A model generated the notes under the pieces. It saw nothing but the letters and a program-made list of their open reading frames with translations. It searched no databases and was not told the origin of the DNA. From positions 2,190,805-2,254,804 of the forward strand of contig NZ_CP113915.1 of the NCBI RefSeq assembly GCF_029395435.1: a DNA stretch of 64,000 nucleotides. Reading direction: 5' to 3'. Origin of the DNA: Bifidobacterium sp. ESL0790 (GTDB lineage Bacteria > Actinomycetota > Actinomycetes > Actinomycetales > Bifidobacteriaceae). Within the stretch, counting starts at the first letter, position 1. Each line of letters starts with the position of its first letter. Positions 55,111-61,720 of this stretch are shown here, piece after piece. The position numbers and the translations under genes were made by a program.

Positions 55111-55299
55111 TTATCCACAATTACCACAACCAGTGTGGATAACTGTGCACAACTTTTTGCTGGACGACCTCAATCTATTTGTCCACAAACCTCAAACCGT
55201 TGCAATTGAACGCTTTCGAACATTTGTACGGTGTATTGCAGAAATGTGGATAACTCGAACCGCTTATGGAAAATGTGGATAACTCGACTCTAATCCACA
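55111..55299. other. DnaA-box cluster upstream of parA
   Basis: TTATCCACA 55111-55119 (+); TGTGGATAA 55134-55142, 55245-55253 and 55274-55282 (-); TTGTCCACA 55179-55187; TAATCCACA 55291-55299, directly beside a parS site. Six boxes in 189 bp. Confidence 0.85.
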
Positions 55300-55300
55300 A

Positions 55301-55316
55301 TGTTTCACGTGAAACA
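55301..55316. promoter_or_regulatory. parS site beside the DnaA-box cluster
   Basis: A perfect 16-bp palindrome starting 2 bp after the last DnaA box (55291-55299). Confidence 0.95.
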
Positions 55317-55564
55317 TTCTCGACCCAGATTCAAATGCAAACTTTGAGTCTCACGCCACTCGACTCTCAAATGCCTCACCCTCTGAACAAGTTGCGCATT
55401 GAGTCAGGTGCAGGACTGAACAACATCCTCTACGCAATGCGACGACCATAAGACATTAAGATAGAGTTAGACGAGCCATCAGCAAAACACCAAAACAACT
55501 CAACGTTCAGATTGTTCGACTCTTCAGAATTAGAGTAACTGAACAATGTTCATTTACTCTTCAT

Positions 55565-55580
55565 TGTTTCACGCGAAACA
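55565..55580. promoter_or_regulatory. Variant parS site (TGTTTCACGCGAAACA)
   Basis: The centre is ACGCGA instead of ACGTGA, one change from consensus, and it is flanked by CAT/ATG to give a longer imperfect palindrome. Confidence 0.8.
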
Positions 55581-55824
55581 ATGAAGAGTTCTGACCCATA
55601 ACAAAGATACGTGCGAAACAAAGCACTCAGAAAATATCTGAGAAATTAAAGACTGCTTCAGCTTGAGCTGATCGCGTTATTGAGTAAGTGATCGAGAGCG
55701 AAAGTAATATGTCGACATTTTCAAAAGGTGAATTCGTTACATAGACACATAACTCCCCCACCAGCAACTAAACAACACGAGCTTTGAACCTCAAAGAGAC
55801 TGAGTCCTTATAAGTACGGCAGAA

Positions 55825-55840
55825 TGTTTCACGTGAAACA
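55825..55840. promoter_or_regulatory. parS site
   Basis: A perfect 16-bp palindrome about 90 bp upstream of the MITE-like element. Confidence 0.94.
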
Positions 55841-55930
55841 TTGGATTAAAAATCATGCGCCAAATCTGATTTGTTTGGCTTCCAACTTTCGCAGATACTT
55901 GTGACAGATACGTAGCGTCAACTAATGAGA

Positions 55931-56204
55931 GTTATAGGCCAAAAAGAGTTGGTTATAACCGGAGTTTGGCTTGTGGGAGTGGACGTTTCATGTCGTTCTT
56001 TTTCGGAGAGGAAAAATAAAGGCGAATCCGGCCTTGCCCAAAAGATCCAAGAACGAGTACAACAGCTAAAGCCGGATATGCTGAATTCCGTGAAAACCGC
56101 TGGAAACCAGTATTCTGCTTTTATAGGAAAGCAGGCAATAAGAAGAACCGTACAACACCTGGCGAAAATACCAATTCTAAACCAACTCTTTTTGGGCCTA
56201 TAAC
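55931..56204. mobile_element. 274-bp MITE-like element with terminal inverted repeats
   Basis: The left end reads GTTATAGGCCAAAAAGAGTT and on to GGTT. The right end, on the opposite strand, reads GTTATAGGCCCAAAAAGAGT and on to TGGTT, a 24/25 match with one inserted base. The interior encodes no recognisable transposase; an open frame of 92 codons spans nearly the whole element but starts and ends within the inverted repeats and resembles no family I know. AATGAGA occurs just outside both ends (offset by about 5 bp on the right). One-ended relatives lie at 52408, 57607, 57836 and 57956. Confidence 0.8.
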
Positions 56205-56371
56205 CCACCAATGAGAAAGTTAAAGCTGGCTTGAAGTATATTTTTATTCCACTGTAACGACAGACCAGACTCCACAACAATGCACCTCACCGAAAAGACG
56301 GGAGGAACAGGTAACGAAATCTGCCTTTAGCTTCAGTACCTACGAAAGGTAATCGCGAAGTTTAGTTACGA

Positions 56372-56387
56372 TGTTTCACGTGAAACA
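56372..56387. promoter_or_regulatory. parS site within a 34-bp perfect palindrome
   Basis: The dyad extends to 56363-56396 (TAGTTACGA flanks mirrored as TCGTAACTA). Confidence 0.96.
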
Positions 56388-56499
56388 TCGTAACTAGCTG
56401 ACAAGTACAAACCATCTTTAAGCTTCTTAACTCGAAAGATAGGGACTAAAGAGGGCGGCATTCTGCATCGAAATTTCAAGTGCACTCGTCAAAAGCCAA

Positions 56500-56515
56500 T
56501 GTTTCACGTGAAACA
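56500..56515. promoter_or_regulatory. parS site
   Basis: A perfect 16-bp palindrome flanked by AA/TT. Confidence 0.94.
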
Positions 56516-56629
56516 TTCAGGATAGAGCTCAACATTAACAACTGAGAAGCTTATCAGTAATCCCATAGGGACAACTCACAACGAAAGAATACTAAATATT
56601 GGTGCAAAGCTGAGTAAAGCTACATCGAA

Positions 56630-56645
56630 TGTTTCACGTGAAACA
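56630..56645. promoter_or_regulatory. parS site
   Basis: A perfect 16-bp palindrome next to the rsmG terminator. Confidence 0.94.
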
Positions 56646-56690
56646 ATATAAAAGTGACGGCCAAGTTTACACTTGCGCCGTCACTGAGAG
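56646..56690 (-). terminator. Terminator of rsmG
   Basis: The 9-bp stem AGTGACGGC (56653-56661) / GCCGTCACT (56677-56685) is followed on the minus strand by TTTATATTG. Confidence 0.85.
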
Positions 56691-56708
56691 GATAAATAAC
56701 TTGAGAAG

Positions 56709-57398
56709 TTATTTCTTGTCCACGATTACCACATGAGTGGGCTCGAAACCTTCTGCGATAGGGGCTTCAAGGGCACGGGGGTTCTGCCCGCCGTTCTTCT
56801 TGATCTCCTTTTTAGCCTTGAGGATCTCAGCCGGAGCGGAACGGCCCTTAAGGGCGATAAGTTGACCACCGTGCCTCAGCAACGGTAAAGTCCATGCGCT
56901 GAGCTTGGTCATAGGCGCCACCGCCCTGCAAGTCACCACAGAGAAGGGATGCACTCCCCCGTCGTGATGCTTAAGTTTGCCGATAAAGTCTTCTGAACGG
57001 GAGCGAACGACCTTGACGTTCTCAAGTCCCATTTCCTTGACACATTCTTCAAGCCATTCGACACGACGTTCCATCGGTTCAATCAGGGTGAGATCATGAT
57101 CAGGCAGGCACGTGGCCACAACAAGTCCAGGGAAACCGCCACCACTACCGACATCTGCCACAGTCTTGAATTGTGCATCGTCAGTCGATGCCTCAATGAA
57201 AGGGACAATGGCTGCAGAATTGAGAATGTGACGCTCCCAAAGGATATCCACATCACGTGGGCCAATCAGCCCACGGGGCTCTCCCTCGCTCGCGAGTTTC
57301 GTGTGGAAGATTCGCAATTGGGGCAAGGCATCTCCGAACACATCCTGAAGGATGGTCGTCTGCTCAAGCTCTTCGTCAGTATGGACTTCGATACTCAT
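56709..57398 (-). CDS. rsmG: 16S rRNA m7G527 methyltransferase
   Basis: This SAM-dependent enzyme methylates the 530 loop of 16S rRNA; loss gives low-level streptomycin resistance in many bacteria. The 229 residues match the family, with the SAM motif [13 protein letters not shown] near residue 82, the preceding HILNSAAI, and a C-terminal strand-rich end. The ATG is at 57396-57398 with AGGAG about 6 nt upstream. Jag-rsmG-parAB synteny is conserved; here rsmG is set off from both neighbours by repeat-rich gaps of 685 and 1,600 bp, so it is its own transcription unit. Confidence 0.95.
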   Translation of the reverse strand: MSIEVHTDEELEQTTILQDVFGDALPQLRIFHTKLASEGEPRGLIGPRDVDILWERHILNSAAIVPFIEASTDDAQFKTVADVGSGGGFPGLVVATCLPDHDLTLIEPMERRVEWLEECVKEMGLENVKVVRSRSEDFIGKLKHHDGGVHPFSVVTCRAVAPMTKLSAWTLPLLRHGGQLIALKGRSAPAEILKAKKEIKKNGGQNPRALEAPIAEGFEPTHVVIVDKK

Positions 57399-57606
57399 TG
57401 ATATATAACTCCTGCTGGTTCCTGATACGAACTTATCAAAGCCCTGTCACAAAACCAGTTTCAACTAGCTACACCTAGAAAGAAACTAAAAAGAAATAAT
57501 TCATTTCACGTGGACAGAGAAATCAAAAATTGAACTAAAAACTAATACCACCACGTGAAATATCTGCTGGTCTCAGATACAACCACAAACTACTTCGCGA
57601 ATACAA

Positions 57607-57700
57607 GTTATAGGCCAGAATATCGGGTTTATAACTGAGGTTTGGCCTTGTGGGAGTAGCGTTTCGCCGTGTTATTTTACTTGCGGTTTTTTGTGACCTT
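57607..57700 (+). repeat. One-ended copy of the MITE-like repeat
   Basis: GTTATAGGCCAGAATATCGG, then TTTATAACTGAGGTTTGGCC, TTGTGGGAGTA and GCGTTTCG match the left half of the element at 55931. No right terminal repeat is found nearby. Confidence 0.8.
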
Positions 57701-57835
57701 CACATAGTCCTAAGCGGTATGAGAACGAGATCGAAGAAGGTCCCGCACGACTGCCGCCCCAAGCGAACCCGTCATCGATTTAGGTAAATCAGAAACATAC
57801 CTCGGCATTAGATACGAACCGGCAGGTTATAGGCC

Positions 57836-57992
57836 AAAAAGAGTTGGTTATAACCGGGGTTTGGCCTTACGGGAGTAAGCGTTTCGTGCCGTTATTTTTT
57901 AACAAGGAAAAATCGACAGCAATCCGACTCTTCAGAAAGATTTGAAAGTGGGGGGGTTATAGGCCAAAATTGCTCATAACCAACCCCTCAAA
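57836..57992 (+). repeat. Two further copies of the MITE-like repeat
   Basis: 57836 opens exactly like the full element (GTTATAGGCCAAAAAGAGTT, GGTTATAACCGGGGTTTGGC). A shorter unit starts at 57956 (GTTATAGGCCAAAATTGCTC, ATAACCAACC). Together with the copy at 57607 they fill most of the gap between rsmG and jag, which contains no gene. Confidence 0.8.
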
Positions 57993-58013
57993 GCCCTGTC
58001 AATAAAGGGCATG

Positions 58014-58050
58014 AGAAAACGCCACCTGCGAGAAATCCCAAGTGACGCTT
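58014..58050 (-). terminator. Terminator of jag
   Basis: The stem ACGCCAC (58019-58025) / GTGACGC (58042-58048), with G-U pairs in the RNA, is followed on the minus strand by TTTTCTCAT. Confidence 0.7.
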
Positions 58051-58083
58051 TCATGCAACATCAATAACTAAAGAACGCGAGAA

Positions 58084-58677
58084 TCAGTCCTCGCGGTCGT
58101 CAGGCGCGTCCACGGCGACGTCATCGACCTCGTCCACTTCGTCAACCTCATCGATATCCTCATCGTCCAAATCCTCGGGATTCGGCTTGGCCTTGAGGTA
58201 GATGGTGACGTAGCGGTGCGGCTCCTCACCGTGCGAACGGGACTTCATGCCCTCCTCGCGCACGAGATCGTGGACGACCTTGCGCTCGAACGAGTTCATG
58301 GGCTTGAGGTTGACCGGCTCCCCGGTCTCGCGTACCTCGTCGATGACGTCTAGGGCGATGTCGCGCAGATGCTGGCGGCGCTTCTTCAAATAACCATCGA
58401 CGTCGAGAATCAGCCTCGATCTGTCCCCCGTCTTCTGCTGTACGGCAAGCCTGGTGAGTAGCTGCAGCGCGTCGACAACCTCGCCATCGCGCCCGATGAG
58501 GTTCTTGATGTCCTCGTCATCATCGGCGACGATCTGCACCGTGGGCCGGTGGTTGCGGATGCCCATCTCGATGTCACCCTCGTAATCGACGATGTCGAGC
58601 AAGCCCTCAAGATAGTCGGCGGCGATGTCGGCCTCGTCGTTGAGCTGCTCGGTCGTCTTCTCTTCGTCGTACGCCAT
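58084..58677 (-). CDS. jag: Jag/KhpB (EloR) RNA-binding protein
   Basis: This KH-R3H RNA-binding protein controls cell elongation and division in Gram-positive bacteria, where it is regulated by Ser/Thr kinase phosphorylation. The 197 residues contain a KH-II domain (about 45-110, with IGRDGEVVDALQLL) and an R3H domain (about 110-165, with NSFERKVVHDLV and HRYVTIYL), then an acidic tail of DEVDEVDEV repeats. The N-terminal Jag linker domain seen in firmicutes is missing, as is usual in actinobacteria. The RBS is AAGGAG. It is 556 bp from yidC. Confidence 0.93.
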   Translation of the reverse strand: MAYDEEKTTEQLNDEADIAADYLEGLLDIVDYEGDIEMGIRNHRPTVQIVADDDEDIKNLIGRDGEVVDALQLLTRLAVQQKTGDRSRLILDVDGYLKKRRQHLRDIALDVIDEVRETGEPVNLKPMNSFERKVVHDLVREEGMKSRSHGEEPHRYVTIYLKAKPNPEDLDDEDIDEVDEVDEVDDVAVDAPDDRED

Positions 58678-59233
58678 AAATTTCTCCTTTATGCCTTCGT
58701 TACCACAAGTCTAAACCATGACCAGCATTGTCATGGAGCCTCATCCAATACCAACATCATAGCGTGCGGCAGACGCACAATGGCCCGCCACACGCTGCGA
58801 TTGGCTTGAACAATCCTCAGTTGGACAATCTTCAGTTATAAACTTTTATCCGCCGGCGGCTGCGGTTCGCACCGGACCAGCAACCGCCAGCAACCACCGG
58901 TTATCTCGCACCGTCCAGCGTAAGCAATCCGCGAGCGCCCGCCTCAACATCAAAGCCAGCCGTAAATCCTGAGCCAGCACAGGAACCGAGCACTTAAGTC
59001 CTGAGCTATCGAATGTTTCACGTGAAACATGACCCGATAATCAATCATCGAATCCATGAATCACCAAGCCATTCGATAGTCCAAGTCCCGGCTAACACCA
59101 CCTGCGCGTTCAATGTCATAAAACCGCGGAATACCAACGATTTCATAACACCGAACGCAACAAACGCATCAAACGCGCAGGCCGCGCCCAGAGACCACAG
59201 GCCCAAAGCCCGAAAGCGAACGCCGGCGCGGCC
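58678..59233. other. Intergenic region between jag and yidC with a parS site and a hairpin
   Basis: This holds a perfect parS site at 59014-59029 and a 9-bp stem GGCCGCGCC (59180-59188) / GGCGCGGCC (59225-59233), which abuts the yidC stop and could terminate it, although the U-run is poor. No gene is seen. Confidence 0.7.
59014..59029. promoter_or_regulatory. parS site upstream of jag
   Basis: A perfect 16-bp palindrome, the rightmost parS found, about 2.7 kb from dnaA. Confidence 0.95.
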
Positions 59234-60250
59234 TTACTTCTTCTTCCGCTTGCGCTTCGGCTGCTGACGCTGGTAGCCCTTGTCCTCGCGGGCCTTGGCG
59301 GCCTCCTCAGCCTTCTTGAGGTTCTCCTCCTCAATCGACATCTGGCCGGCCTTCTCGCGACGCTTGTTCTCGTGCTCGTGGTCGCGAACCTCCTTGGCCT
59401 TGGCCGCGGGCGAACCCGGGGTCGGGAAGGTGCGGACCTGCCAGAGCGAGCGGAACATGTTGCAGATGTTGTTGGTGAGCCAGTAGACGAGCACGGCGAA
59501 CGGCATGGAGATGGCGGAGAAGATGTACATGAGCGGGTAGACCCACGTCATCGCCTGCTGCATCTTGTATTGCGAGCCTTCCATGGAGGCCGGCGGGAGG
59601 TTCTTGCGCATGTTGTTGAACTGCATGTACCACATCGCCAGGCACATCAGCACGGTGAAGATGCCGATGATGATCTTGCCGGCGACGTCGGCGGTGCCGA
59701 ACGTGTTGGTGACGCCGAGGCCGAAGACCTTGGTCTGCGAGAACTCGATGGCCGTGGCCTTGTCGAAGGCGCCGAGCGCGCCGCGAGAGCCGTGGGCGAT
59801 GTAGGGAATCGCGGAAAGCATGTAGAACATGCACATGAACACGGGGCCCTGAATGAGCATGGGCAGGCAGGAGCCCATCGGGTTGACCTTGTTGTCCTCG
59901 TAGACCTTCATGGTCTCGCGGCTCATGGCCTCCTTGCTGGCCTGGTCGTTCTTGCCCTTGTACTTGTTCTGGATGTGCATGATCTTGGGCTGCAGGGCCT
60001 GCATCTTGGTCATGGACTTCATCTGGCGGATGTAGATCGGCAAGATGATCGCGTGCACGACCAGCACCAGGCAGATGATCGAAAGCACCCACGAGGCCCC
60101 GACCTGCGACATCCCGATGAAGGTGAAGAACTTATGGAACAGCCACATGATCTGGGTCATGAGCCATTCGATGGGTGTCAGGATCTTGTAGATCCAGCCG
60201 AAAAAGCCACTGTCCAGCAGGAAGTGGTTGTAGTCGGGATTGGTGAACAT
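59234..60250 (-). CDS. yidC: YidC/Oxa1-family membrane protein insertase
   Basis: The 338 residues have an N-terminal helix (about 12-35), a second segment (about 50-76), a basic cytoplasmic loop with KMQALQPKIMHIQNKYKG, NPMGSCLPMLIQGPVF, and a final pair of helices near 200-265 (YPLMYIFSAISMPFAVLVYW). The tail is Lys/Arg/Glu-rich (QPKRKRKKK), as in Gram-positive YidC that bind ribosomes. It inserts membrane proteins alone or with SecYEG. No lipobox is seen. The start overlaps the yidD stop by 4 bp (ATGA). Confidence 0.96.
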   Translation of the reverse strand: MFTNPDYNHFLLDSGFFGWIYKILTPIEWLMTQIMWLFHKFFTFIGMSQVGASWVLSIICLVLVVHAIILPIYIRQMKSMTKMQALQPKIMHIQNKYKGKNDQASKEAMSRETMKVYEDNKVNPMGSCLPMLIQGPVFMCMFYMLSAIPYIAHGSRGALGAFDKATAIEFSQTKVFGLGVTNTFGTADVAGKIIIGIFTVLMCLAMWYMQFNNMRKNLPPASMEGSQYKMQQAMTWVYPLMYIFSAISMPFAVLVYWLTNNICNMFRSLWQVRTFPTPGSPAAKAKEVRDHEHENKRREKAGQMSIEEENLKKAEEAAKAREDKGYQRQQPKRKRKKK

Positions 60251-60702
60251 CAGGCCGTCTCCTTTGTGTCCGACGCCAATGGGGTCAGCCGAGGCTCTTC
60301 ATGGGCGCTCGACCAAGAAAATCTATAGAAGCAGGAAAACTTTTGCGGCACATCGTCGATTCCGCCCAAGCTCCAAGGGCGGCAGCGCAGGAGCCGCAGC
60401 ACGGCAAGCAGTCCGCCACGAGCGGCACCGAACCGGCCAATCGCCTGGATGGCATAGTTTGAGCAGCTCGGGTAATACTTGCAGCATGGAGGATTGTGCG
60501 CGGAGATGTTGCGCTGATACCAACGGATGGCGCGCAGCATCGCGTTCTTGACGCCGCTGCGGTTTGATGAAGTCGCTGAGGGTGACACGGACCGCTGCGC
60601 TGATGAAAGCCTGGAAATCTGCGATCTCTCAGAGCTGTTCTTACCCTTCGCGGCGATGGCGCGAGGCGTTGAGACGATGGGTGATGAGTCAGCGATGGAC
60701 AT
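60250..60702 (-). CDS. yidD: YidD membrane-protein insertion efficiency factor
   Basis: This small amphipathic protein assists YidC. The YidD core lies at the C-terminus of the frame: [25 protein letters not shown] (three conserved Cys), and [14 protein letters not shown]. From the ATG at 60702, which overlaps the rnpA stop, the protein is 150 residues with a Ser/Arg-rich N-terminal extension. A shorter form from the ATG at 60540 would be 96 residues, nearer the usual size. The overlapping ATG suggests translational coupling to rnpA, but the extension looks like rnpA read in another frame, so either start is possible. Confidence 0.88.
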   Translation of the reverse strand: MSIADSSPIVSTPRAIAAKGKNSSERSQISRLSSAQRSVSPSATSSNRSGVKNAMLRAIRWYQRNISAHNPPCCKYYPSCSNYAIQAIGRFGAARGGLLAVLRLLRCRPWSLGGIDDVPQKFSCFYRFSWSSAHEEPRLTPLASDTKETA

Positions 60703-61165
60703 GGTCGTCCGCCTTACCCATGACATCCGTGGCTGCGGCACCGGCACCCGCTTTGACTTCACCCTTGCGAGCACCCCCGGCCTTACGCCCGACGGCCTCG
60801 AACAGCGAACCAATCTGCGCGTCAAGCGACGAGAATTGGGCATGCGCGGCGCTGGGCTTGGCCCGCATCACGATGTCGCAATGCTCGGGCAGCCTCTCCT
60901 CATATTCGCGCGCCAGTACCCGGAACCGCCGTTTCACCGAATTGCGGGTGACGGCATTGCCAACTCCCTTGGAAACCGCCAGGCCGAGCCGGTGGTCGAG
61001 ACCTCGGGAACCGTTCATCCCCTTGGCCCTCGCCGACCGCGGCGACACCGCTTCGTAAGAAGAATCGTCGCGCACCAAATAATGCACGACGATATCCTTA
61101 TCGGTTACTTTTTTCCGACGTCTCAGCACATGGACGAAGTCGCGATGACTTTTCAGCCGCTCCAT
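60689..61165 (-). CDS. rnpA: Ribonuclease P protein component
   Basis: This small basic protein supports the RNase P RNA in 5' maturation of tRNAs. The 158 residues contain the signature [15 protein letters not shown] (about 75-89), [13 protein letters not shown], and a Lys/Ala-rich C-terminal extension past the family's usual 110-130 residues. It lies 18 bp after rpmH in the standard rpmH-rnpA-yidD-yidC order. Confidence 0.93.
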   Translation of the reverse strand: MERLKSHRDFVHVLRRRKKVTDKDIVVHYLVRDDSSYEAVSPRSARAKGMNGSRGLDHRLGLAVSKGVGNAVTRNSVKRRFRVLAREYEERLPEHCDIVMRAKPSAAHAQFSSLDAQIGSLFEAVGRKAGGARKGEVKAGAGAAATDVMGKADDHVHR

Positions 61166-61183
61166 GTCCGTATTGCCGTAAAA

Positions 61184-61318
61184 TCAGACGGTCAGGTTCT
61201 TGCGGCCCTTGGCGCGACGGCGGTTGATGACCGCGCGGCCTGCACGGGTGCGCATGCGAGCGCGGAAGCCGTGCTTCATGTGACGGCGGCGGTTGTTCGG
61301 TTGGAATGTCCTCTTCAT
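61184..61318 (-). CDS. rpmH: Ribosomal protein L34
   Basis: The 44-residue basic protein begins [19 protein letters not shown] and ends GRKNLTV, the classic L34 sequence, so it is full length. The ATG at 61316-61318 is preceded on the minus strand by GGGAGCATTATT, a good RBS. It is divergent from dnaA, the usual arrangement at bacterial origins. Confidence 0.98.
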   Translation of the reverse strand: MKRTFQPNNRRRHMKHGFRARMRTRAGRAVINRRRAKGRKNLTV

Positions 61319-61720
61319 AATAATGCTCCCGGTTATTTAGCCATGCGAAAACATGGCTCCTCATGAGTCAAGCTCTACCAAATTACTCTCACCCCTGGTC
61401 TCAAGTCAAAACAACTGCAGCATTTCGACCATTTTTGCCCGGTTCGATCTGTGGGATGCACGACATTCGTTCGCAGGCGCGGAACCTGGCCGAAGTATCG
61501 GAAACGCAGTTATCCGTAGGGCGGGCCTTGGGCGAGTTATCCACAAATTACACGAATGTTATTCACAACTCAGCGTTTTCAACACGCAAGGCTGTGGATA
61601 ACTTCGCGACGTCAGAGTAAATATTGAGTATTGTTGTTTGTTCGCACGTCTGTGCGGGAGGTTGTTTCACGCCCACCCACCGGAACGCGGACGTTTCGGT
61701 CTGAGAAAGAAAGGGTCACC
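61319..61720. other. rpmH-dnaA intergenic region with DnaA boxes (oriC candidate)
   Basis: Boxes: TTATCCACA 61537-61545 (+), TTATTCACA 61559-61567 (+), TGTGGATAA 61593-61601 (-) and the weaker TTATCCGTA 61510-61518. A short AT-rich stretch (61618-61645) follows. Promoters of rpmH and dnaA must lie here. The position is the classical one for oriC or for dnaA autoregulation. Confidence 0.8.

Noticed and set aside
55925..56203. A possible 92-residue protein
   Set aside because: It lies within the MITE-like element and is bounded by its inverted repeats; there is no recognisable fold or convincing start.
57500..57560. Two CACGTG-containing near-parS sequences
   Set aside because: They match only half of the parS palindrome (TTTCACGTGG, CCACGTGAAA), so I do not count them as sites.
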